Shown: piece after piece, positions 7,051 through 13,075 of the stretch | How the letters are laid out: every line of letters begins with the position of its first letter | Position numbering within the stretch: position 1 is the stretch's first letter | From: a virus | IMG/VR virus record: IMGVR_UViG_3300035701_000039 | Location: 1-55,692 of that record | Strand: one strand, 5' to 3' | Length of the DNA stretch: 55,692 bases | Program-made: the position numbers and the translations under genes | The notes under the pieces: generated by a model | Databases searched by the model: none | The model's input: only the letters and a program-made list of their open reading frames with translations | What the model was told of the DNA's origin: nothing

Positions 7051-7659
7051 ATGTCCATCATTGGGAATTTAGACAAGTGGGTCCTAGACAAGGATCCTCT
7101 CTTCATTCAACACCTTGACCGGCTTCAGACGTGTCATAGATGCAGGTTGAGAAAAGAAGGTCAACATCTATGCCCCGGTCTAGGCAACCTGAACGCCAAG
7201 GTCATGTTCGTAGGGGAAGCACCAGGTAGGGTAGAGAATCCAGATCTAAGAGGCTTACCCTTCGTTGGGAACAGATCGAGTGACCTGCTCTTGGATGCCG
7301 TCTATACCAACTGGCCGAAAGGGTACGACGAGGTCTTTGTGACGAACGTGGTCAAGTGCAACCCTCCCATGAATAGGAAACCAGAGGAAGACGAAATAAA
7401 GTCATGTTCACCTTTCCTTAGGGAAGAACTGGCCCTTGTCAAACCTAAGGCAATCGTGGCTTTGGGAAGGACTGCTTCTAACTGGTTTGGGATTAGCGAA
7501 AGTTTAAATACGGCGAGGTGGAAAGAGTATACATGGAACGGGTGTCTGTTGTTCGCGAAATTTCACCCAGCCTACATCCTAAGGTTCGGTTATCAGGCCG
7601 TCCTTCAGTACATGGCTGAATTCAAACTCATGAAGAAGAGGATAGATGAATTTGCCTAA
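7051..7659 (+). CDS. Type IV (Fe-S) uracil-DNA glycosylase
   Basis: 202 residues from the ATG at 7051, with GGGGGTT upstream; the upstream extension in frame overlaps other genes. Motif 1 is GEAPGRVENPDLRGLPFVG and motif 2 is FHPAYILR. The segment VTNVVKCNPPMNRKP and several Cys (CHRC, later SCSPF) match the 4Fe-4S family-4 enzymes. It removes uracil from DNA. With the dUTPase-like gene at 9530 it suggests this virus keeps uracil out of its DNA. Confidence 0.9.
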   Translation: MSIIGNLDKWVLDKDPLFIQHLDRLQTCHRCRLRKEGQHLCPGLGNLNAKVMFVGEAPGRVENPDLRGLPFVGNRSSDLLLDAVYTNWPKGYDEVFVTNVVKCNPPMNRKPEEDEIKSCSPFLREELALVKPKAIVALGRTASNWFGISESLNTARWKEYTWNGCLLFAKFHPAYILRFGYQAVLQYMAEFKLMKKRIDEFA

Positions 7660-7846
7660 GAAAGAAAAAGTCAAATGTCGAACATGTGGGAAAGAAGGCG
7701 AAATTGAGTCTGACGTTCTAATGATTGAACAGGCGTTCAGGATTCATTTCGACGAAAACGGTTACGAATATTTCCTCTGTTCAGACTGTGAACCCGCAGA
7801 GAAACCAGAAGACCGGGATTCAGAAGAAGGAGAAGTGCGATGGTGA
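7646..7846 (+). CDS. Zinc-ribbon protein with acidic tail
   Basis: 66 residues. CRTC near the N-terminus and CSDC about 35 residues later form a four-Cys ribbon. The tail is rich in Asp and Glu. It overlaps the UDG gene by 14 nt and the kinase by 7 nt. It could be an adaptor or transcription-related factor. Confidence 0.65.
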   Translation: MNLPKKEKVKCRTCGKEGEIESDVLMIEQAFRIHFDENGYEYFLCSDCEPAEKPEDRDSEEGEVRW

Positions 7847-8412
7847 TGTTGGTCATCATAGAGGGAGTAGACGGTACAGGCAAGAGCACCTTAATAGACT
7901 CCTTGAAGAGGTCATTCTCTCGGACCGTCTATGTGTTCAATTTCTCATACCCCAAAAGCTGGGAAATGTTCCAAGAAGCGGCAATGGCCAGAGGAGAATA
8001 TTATGGGGCAATCAAGATTTTCAAGGTCATATTTGAGAAGGATCCTGATGCCGTCATAATCTGCGACAGGTTCCATCTTGGCGAATTCGCTTATGGACCT
8101 GTTATGAGGGGCTACCCGGAATGGTTGGCAGAAGAGGTTCTCAAAGTTGAAGACGAGATCCTTAAAGAGATCGGAAGGGATAACGTCAGGTTGATAATCA
8201 CAGGGGTGTCTAAACCGGAAGTAGCGATGAAGAGGTCTAATAGAACCGGAGAATACCTCAAGGACCTGAAGGAATATACGGAAGTCAATCTGAGATACTC
8301 TTTAGCTGCTGATAAAACCAAACTTCCATGGATAGTTCTTCAACCAGACTATCTTAATCGGGGACAGATGCTTAAACGGGCAATAGGGTTCATAACGGAG
8401 AAATTGACATGA
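7840..8412 (+). CDS. tmk: Thymidylate kinase-like dNMP kinase
   Basis: 190 residues, close to the family's usual size of about 200. The P-loop is IIEGVDGTGKST (about 6-17). The DR motif is IICDRFHLGEFAYG. The LID-like region is R-S-N-R-T-G-E-Y. It phosphorylates dTMP or a related nucleotide. Directly upstream of the ThyA-family gene (4-nt overlap), it could act on that enzyme's product. Phages with modified cytosine use a dNMP kinase of matching specificity, so dedicated use on a hydroxymethylated dCMP is plausible. Confidence 0.85.
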   Translation: MVMLVIIEGVDGTGKSTLIDSLKRSFSRTVYVFNFSYPKSWEMFQEAAMARGEYYGAIKIFKVIFEKDPDAVIICDRFHLGEFAYGPVMRGYPEWLAEEVLKVEDEILKEIGRDNVRLIITGVSKPEVAMKRSNRTGEYLKDLKEYTEVNLRYSLAADKTKLPWIVLQPDYLNRGQMLKRAIGFITEKLT

Positions 8413-9374
8413 GAGTATTCAAAGGGAATAACGTGCCGGGCCTCTACGCCGACATTCTGAGAGAAATTCTCTTGGAAGGAAAAGAAGTGGGTCCTAGAGG
8501 TTTGAAGACGAAGGAACTTAGTCCGGTCTGTATAGAAGTGACGGATCCGAGAAGAAGGTTGTTCGGTCACCCGCACCGGAAGGATGTCAGCATTTTCACC
8601 TACATAGAAGGTCTTTGGATCCTAAGGCATGAGAATAAACCGGATAGATTGGTTCATTACGTTCCAGCAATGGCCAATTTTGTTAATGAAGAAACAGGGG
8701 AACTAGACGGGGCTTACGGTCCAGCTATAAGTACCCAATTGGATCAATGTTTTCAGAGACTTAAGGCGGATCCAGATACCAGACAAGCAGTAGTCATGAT
8801 CAATCAACCTCAACTTCATAGACTCCCAACGAAAGATTTTCCTTGCACCCTTACCTTTCAATTCCTACTTCGGGACGACTTTCTAGATCTGATCGTCAAT
8901 ATGAGGAGTCAAGATGCTTGGCTAGGTTTAATCTATGATACTGGAGAATTTCAGTGGTTTCAAGAGATAATGGCGGGCTGGCTTGGAGTGAATCTAGGGA
9001 GATACTATCATATTGATGGAAGCCTTCACCTCTATGAGAGGGATTGGAAGAAGGCACAAGAGGTTGTGGATTATGATTTCAACTTCGCCCTTTATGATCA
9101 AGCTGTAGTCCTAGATGCTCGGTTAGGAAAATTCGATTATGACCAAATTGAACGTCACATGGCCTTTTGGGAATATGCCTGCAGGAAAGGGGATTTCAAT
9201 TCGGTTGAAGAATGGGAAATTCATAACGATTTCTATATGAATTTGGCTGACATAATTATGGCTTACAATCTGCGACTTGAAGGGCACAAGGAAGAAGCCT
9301 ATGAAATAGTCAGACACAACAAAAGTGATTTAGGTTTAATCTATGAGACAAGGTGGAGAAGAAATGCCGAGTAA
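8409..9374 (+). CDS. ThyA-family enzyme, probable dCMP hydroxymethylase (Asp177)
   Basis: 321 residues. By simple counting, the catalytic residues fall at the E. coli ThyA numbers: Cys146 (DFPCTLTFQF), Arg166-Ser167, Asp169, and His207-Leu-Tyr209 (SLHLYE). At 177, where thymidylate synthases have the Asn that selects dUMP, this protein has Asp (GLIYDTGEF). In T4 dCMP hydroxymethylase the equivalent residue is Asp, and Asn-to-Asp changes shift ThyA enzymes to dCMP. The residue after the catalytic Cys is Thr, not the His of classical ThyA. So it is likely to act on dCMP using methylene-tetrahydrofolate, giving 5-hydroxymethyl-dCMP or 5-methyl-dCMP. A thymidylate synthase role cannot be excluded. 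Confidence 0.75.
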   Translation: MRVFKGNNVPGLYADILREILLEGKEVGPRGLKTKELSPVCIEVTDPRRRLFGHPHRKDVSIFTYIEGLWILRHENKPDRLVHYVPAMANFVNEETGELDGAYGPAISTQLDQCFQRLKADPDTRQAVVMINQPQLHRLPTKDFPCTLTFQFLLRDDFLDLIVNMRSQDAWLGLIYDTGEFQWFQEIMAGWLGVNLGRYYHIDGSLHLYERDWKKAQEVVDYDFNFALYDQAVVLDARLGKFDYDQIERHMAFWEYACRKGDFNSVEEWEIHNDFYMNLADIIMAYNLRLEGHKEEAYEIVRHNKSDLGLIYETRWRRNAE

Positions 9375-9552
9375 AGAGAAGGAATTATTCCATAAGGAAG
9401 AAGTCCCGGAATCAATGATTGATCCGTGGGAGAAACCGACTCTTATCGTTAAAAGAAGGGATAGTTATGAACTCCATTTCAAGAACAGAGTGGAATTTAT
9501 GACTTTAACGGGCAAGTATTTAGGCTGGAGTGAAGTTGAAGTTGTTGAGTGA
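9364..9552 (+). CDS. Small hypothetical protein
   Basis: 62 residues from the ATG at 9364, overlapping the previous gene by 11 nt. Acidic, with a predicted beta-rich end (SYELHFKNRVEFMTL). Not recognised. Confidence 0.5.
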   Translation: MPSKEKELFHKEEVPESMIDPWEKPTLIVKRRDSYELHFKNRVEFMTLTGKYLGWSEVEVVE

Positions 9553-10060
9553 CAAACAGATTTTGGACCTAATAGCATCTGGGGACATTAAGATAGAACC
9601 ATTCGATAGGAAAAGACTGGGGCCAGTAAGTTACGACCTGACCACTGAAAGCATAGAACCGGGTTTCAGAGGGGTCTATAAACTAGTTTCAAAAGAGCGA
9701 ATTAGACTGTCGAATAAGGTCGTGGGGTTAGTATGCATGAGGTCTAGGACAACCCTTCAGGGCTGGTTCGGTTCCTTTAGCGCTTTAGTCGATCCCGGTT
9801 ATTGTGGTAACTTGATTTTTCTAGTCTATAAACCTGCTCTTATCGCCGTTTCTTCGATCGGGGAAATGAACGATATGTTTCAGATTATGTTCTTCAAGGT
9901 CGGGGATGTGGAGCAGGCTTATAACGAGAGGGAGTTGAGCACGGCCATGAATAGGAAAGGTTGGTCTCCGTGGTTGAGAGAAGCCGTAGACACTTTACCT
10001 CCAGATGAAGAGAAGGAATCAGGTCTTGAAACAGAGGTCCAAGAGAATCCTGTCATATAG
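9530..10060 (+). CDS. dUTPase / dCTP deaminase family protein, dUTPase-like
   Basis: 176 residues from GTG; TTG codons at 9536 and 9542 are alternatives. The opening LLSDKQILDLIASGDIKI and LGPVSYDL are typical of the family. MRSRTTLQGWFG and ALVDPGYCGNL supply the conserved active-site motifs. The Glu that is catalytic in dCTP deaminases (in G-x-I-x-L-E-F) is Leu here (GNLIFLVY), as in plain dUTPases. The likely reaction is dUTP to dUMP plus pyrophosphate. The C-terminus is Glu-rich. Confidence 0.8.
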   Translation: MKLKLLSDKQILDLIASGDIKIEPFDRKRLGPVSYDLTTESIEPGFRGVYKLVSKERIRLSNKVVGLVCMRSRTTLQGWFGSFSALVDPGYCGNLIFLVYKPALIAVSSIGEMNDMFQIMFFKVGDVEQAYNERELSTAMNRKGWSPWLREAVDTLPPDEEKESGLETEVQENPVI

Positions 10061-10199
10061 GATCTTATCTATTGTGTCTGAATTCCTTATCGTCTATCTA
10101 GTCACAGGTTCAATTGTGATTCCTACCATCACTACTCCCGCCTGCATATTCATTCATACCGGTCTTCATTATCTTATTGAAAGGATCTGGAAAGATTGA
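10005..10199 (+). CDS. DUF2061-like small membrane protein
   Basis: 64 residues. Two hydrophobic helices (FLIVYLVTGSIVIP and a second ending in HYLIERIW) follow a basic start. This layout, with Arg-Ile before helix 1 and (H/E)-x-x-W at the end, matches DUF2061 membrane proteins. It overlaps the dUTPase-like gene and touches TerL. Start uncertain (ATG 10005 or TTG 10026). Role unknown. Confidence 0.55.
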   Translation: MKRRNQVLKQRSKRILSYRILSIVSEFLIVYLVTGSIVIPTITTPACIFIHTGLHYLIERIWKD

Positions 10200-11680
10200 A
10201 CGAAATAGAAGGGATTAGGATTAAGCTTGGAAATGCCAAGAATATTTTTGACGTCATGGACTGTTGCAAGGATTGGAGAGAAATTTTAAGTCTCAGGATC
10301 AAGTCCACTCTTAGACCCTACCAATTACCTCTCTCTGACAAGATGATAGAATATGTCATTTCAGAAGGGATAATCGGGAATGAAATCAGCAGCCTCTGGT
10401 CCAGACAAAGTGGGAAGACTGAAACCGTCGCCTTCACGAGTTTAGTCTTAGGGACCTTCCATAACCTATTCCTAGGAGAGGATTTCGGTTGTGGCCTCTT
10501 TGCCCCGGTTGAAAGCATGATCACTCACGTCACGAGGAACAGGGTTAGACAGAAGTACAAGATGATTAAACACTGGCTGGAAAGGGACGCCCATATAATT
10601 CAAACTGCCGGAGAAGGATATACCGCTGCAACCTTCACCCTTCTGAATCTGGTCAACAACAAGGAATTAACCATAAGGTCTCTATCTGCTGGAGAATCAG
10701 CCTCGATCATTGGTGAAACCTTTAACCTCTTGGTAATTGAACAGTCAGAAATTGTTGACGCCCTCAAACTGAAGACAGACATATTTCCTATGGGAGCAGC
10801 GAAGGGAGGAGTAAGAATAATGACCGGGACAACCTCACCCTACTTTAGGAATGAGTATTTCAGGGAGGCTATTGAGAAGTGGAATAAAGATCCTAAACTG
10901 AACAAGTCCACTTCCGACTTCGTAGAGATGATAGACTGGAAAGAAGCGGCTAAAGTCTGTCCGGCGTATGCCCGTTATGTAAAGAGGGAAAGGGATAAAC
11001 TAGGGGAAGACTCAATAGAATTCAAGACCCAATACGGTTTAGAATGGGTAGGAGTAGCTCTTAAGTTCGTTGCTTGGGAAACCTTAGCCGTTCTTGAGCA
11101 GGACTACCAAAGTCTCAAGGAGAGGTTAAGGTTCTTTGCTGTGGATCCGGCTAGAGCAGGGGACTCGACGGTTGTTACAGTCATAGAACTAGACGGGGCG
11201 TCTATCCATATACTGGGCTGGTTAGAATTGGAAGGTCTAGACTTTGAGACCCATCAGGTCCCTACTATAGTTGAGTGGTTAAAGCAGTATGACCCTCTCA
11301 GGTACGGATTAGTAGATATTGCCGGTCTAGGTCGTCCCGTCTATGATATGTTGAAGAAAAGACTGTGGCCATGGGCTAGACTAGATTCTTATTATCCATC
11401 TGCATCGGGGAATGATGAGGTATTTAAGGCAATGGATCGGGAATTTGCTCATAAGAGAATCTTCTATCCCAAGACGGTGGCTGACGACCAGAAGAAGAAC
11501 AAGGCCAAATTCATCGAGCAGATGTTGGATCTGGAGAGGAAATATACTGGGTTCAGCCTCAAACTTTCAGCCCCTCATATCAAGGGAAGGCATGACGACT
11601 ACCCATGCAGTTTAGCGATGGCTGTATATGCATTGAAGGAGAAAGCGTTTAAGCCGGGTGTTTCCTATGTTGAACTTTAG
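10196..11680 (+). CDS. terL: Large terminase subunit (TerL)
   Basis: 494 residues, normal for the family. ATPase: Walker A-like SRQSGKTE (69-76) and Walker B-like LLVIEQSE (178-185). RNase H-like nuclease: Asp317 (AVDPARAGDS), Asp374 (LVDIAGLG) and Asp467/468 (GRHDDYP). It cuts and pumps viral DNA into the prohead through the portal. It opens the late block. No small terminase subunit is obvious next to it. Confidence 0.95.
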   Translation: MNEIEGIRIKLGNAKNIFDVMDCCKDWREILSLRIKSTLRPYQLPLSDKMIEYVISEGIIGNEISSLWSRQSGKTETVAFTSLVLGTFHNLFLGEDFGCGLFAPVESMITHVTRNRVRQKYKMIKHWLERDAHIIQTAGEGYTAATFTLLNLVNNKELTIRSLSAGESASIIGETFNLLVIEQSEIVDALKLKTDIFPMGAAKGGVRIMTGTTSPYFRNEYFREAIEKWNKDPKLNKSTSDFVEMIDWKEAAKVCPAYARYVKRERDKLGEDSIEFKTQYGLEWVGVALKFVAWETLAVLEQDYQSLKERLRFFAVDPARAGDSTVVTVIELDGASIHILGWLELEGLDFETHQVPTIVEWLKQYDPLRYGLVDIAGLGRPVYDMLKKRLWPWARLDSYYPSASGNDEVFKAMDREFAHKRIFYPKTVADDQKKNKAKFIEQMLDLERKYTGFSLKLSAPHIKGRHDDYPCSLAMAVYALKEKAFKPGVSYVEL

Positions 11681-11744
11681 AATAGTTCATCCTTTCATCT
11701 TTTTAATGCAGTTATCCTTCTTATGGCCTGTTTCATTAAAAACA

Positions 11745-11753
11745 TTTAAATAG
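11745..11753 (+). promoter_or_regulatory. TATA box of a small autonomous unit
   Basis: The sequence tttaaatag is centred about 25 nt upstream of the ATG at 11774, the spacing of a leaderless archaeal gene. Confidence 0.6.
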
Positions 11754-11773
11754 AAGATCAGCGCTTATATCTA

Positions 11774-11896
11774 ATGCCGATACCGAACCTTACCGTGACA
11801 AACCACATTGTCGCGGAGATAGGGCGCTACTCTTGTGGAAAGGTCTTTGAACAAAGACTGGGAGTGTGTGATACTGTCCCCACGTTCACGGGATAA
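11774..11896 (+). CDS. Leaderless 40-residue ORF or small RNA
   Basis: 40 residues (starts MPIPNLTVTNHIV, contains two Cys). It has its own TATA box and is followed 17 nt later by a T-run flanked by a short inverted repeat, so a transcript of about 150 nt is predicted. There is no Shine-Dalgarno sequence, as expected for a leaderless mRNA. It may instead be a non-coding RNA. It sits between the packaging gene and the protease gene. Confidence 0.45.
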   Translation: MPIPNLTVTNHIVAEIGRYSCGKVFEQRLGVCDTVPTFTG

Positions 11897-11903
11897 GCAA
11901 TCG

Positions 11904-11953
11904 GGTCGGTAAACTATTTTTTATAGCTAGTTCAAGTTTAAATATTTCCGACC
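11904..11953 (+). promoter_or_regulatory. Promoter with flanking inverted repeat upstream of the protease gene
   Basis: TATA box gtttaaatat (11936-11945) lies about 27 nt before the GTG at 11969. GGTCGG (11904-11909) and CCGACC (11948-11953) are perfect inverted arms around it, an arrangement that fits a repressor or activator site on the late promoter. Confidence 0.5.
11914..11926 (+). terminator. T-run terminator of the small unit
   Basis: CTATTTTTTATAG: six T inside a short inverted repeat, 17 nt after the stop at 11896. Confidence 0.45.
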
Positions 11954-11968
11954 GCTCTATCTTCTTAG

Positions 11969-12853
11969 GTGATTAATGTGCCTCCTATTCGTTATAGTGA
12001 AGAGGAAAGAGCGAAGCAGCACGCAGAAATTTTATGGCCGACAGTCCGGATACACACAGAGAAGGCTTGGGGATCAGGGACCATCGTCTATTCTGAAGTG
12101 AACGCTAAAGGGGAATTCGTCTCTTATGTTTTGACCTGCCATCACGTCATTGCCGACAATATCAAGATCGAGAAGAAATTCGATCATAGGGTCGGATATG
12201 ACATCAAGAAGGAGATTAGAATACCGGTAGAGATAGAATTCTTCTATTACGAGAAAATGTCCAGATGTATGGGCATAGCTGGATCCTGCAAGGCTGATAT
12301 AGTCGCTTATGACGAAGATGGTGACATTGCTCTCTTAGAATTCAAAAAGACGTCTAAGACCCAACCTGTAGCAACCTTATTCCCGAAGAATCGGGAAGAT
12401 GAAGTTCATGTCTTCGACGAGGTATGGGCCTGCGGTGCAGCATTAGCCCACGAACCTATAGCCACTAAGGGTATCATAAACTTCATGAATGAAATCCTCG
12501 AGAATGGTGTCGAATACTGGATGAGCAGCGCCCAGATCATTTTCGGCAATTCCGGAGGATCCCTATTCAGGTATAGCGAGGAAAGAGACAAGTATGAATT
12601 CCTAGGCATGCCTGCCCGTATAAGCATCTCCATGTCCGGCTTCAGTGCTGATCCTATAACCCACATGGGGTTCTTTGTCCCCATAACTAGAATCTATGAA
12701 TTCTTGGACAACCATTTCTTCCAGTACATATACGACAAGAACGAGACGTTTGAGACCTGCAAGAAGAAGATGGAAGACTTCAAGAAGGAACAAGAGAAGC
12801 TATTACTAGCCAAATTCGGCGGTTCTCCAGAGCAGGACAAGAGGGAGAAATAG
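11969..12853 (+). CDS. Trypsin-like serine protease
   Basis: 294 residues from a leaderless GTG. The triad is visible: His59 (LTCHHVIA), Asp119 (DGDIALLEF) and Ser195 (FGNSGGSLF, with the oxyanion Gly193). WGSGTIV is the usual first strand. The C-terminus is a charged coiled segment (KKKMEDFKKEQEKLL) that may tether it. There is no signal peptide, so it acts in the cytoplasm or the capsid. A separate S78 prohead protease exists at 25452, so this is a second, chymotrypsin-fold protease between TerL and portal. It may mature another virion protein or degrade a host factor. Confidence 0.85.
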   Translation: MINVPPIRYSEEERAKQHAEILWPTVRIHTEKAWGSGTIVYSEVNAKGEFVSYVLTCHHVIADNIKIEKKFDHRVGYDIKKEIRIPVEIEFFYYEKMSRCMGIAGSCKADIVAYDEDGDIALLEFKKTSKTQPVATLFPKNREDEVHVFDEVWACGAALAHEPIATKGIINFMNEILENGVEYWMSSAQIIFGNSGGSLFRYSEERDKYEFLGMPARISISMSGFSADPITHMGFFVPITRIYEFLDNHFFQYIYDKNETFETCKKKMEDFKKEQEKLLLAKFGGSPEQDKREK

Positions 12854-12855
12854 CA

Positions 12856-13071
12856 ATGGGCTTGCCGAATGGAAAGTGTGATTCATGTGGAGAAAAGGTT
12901 GATGTCCTCTTTCCAGTCGGCATTCTAGACGAATTGCCTACGGGTGGAGAAGCTCATGTTCAACGTTGGTACTGCATCTCTTGCAAGGATACTCTAGAAG
13001 AAGAGGCGGGAGAGGCAGATGATAAGACCGACGATGACGATGAGCAGCCAAGACCTTTTAACCCGAAGTGA
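12856..13071 (+). CDS. Zinc-ribbon protein with acidic tail
   Basis: 71 residues. CDSC (8-11) and CISC (about 43-46) form a ribbon; then an Asp/Glu-rich stretch and a Pro end. It lies between protease and portal genes and resembles the ribbon-plus-acid-tail protein at 7646 in layout. Role unknown. Confidence 0.65.
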   Translation: MGLPNGKCDSCGEKVDVLFPVGILDELPTGGEAHVQRWYCISCKDTLEEEAGEADDKTDDDDEQPRPFNPK

Positions 13072-13075
13072 TTAG

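Noticed and set aside
8409-9374. Calling the ThyA-family gene a plain thymidylate synthase
   Set aside because: Asp at position 177 and Thr after the catalytic Cys point away from dUMP-specific ThyA, though only an assay can settle it.
9530-10060. Calling this a dCTP deaminase
   Set aside because: The Glu required for deamination is Leu in the aligned G-x-I-x-L-E-F segment, so a dUTPase-like role is favoured.
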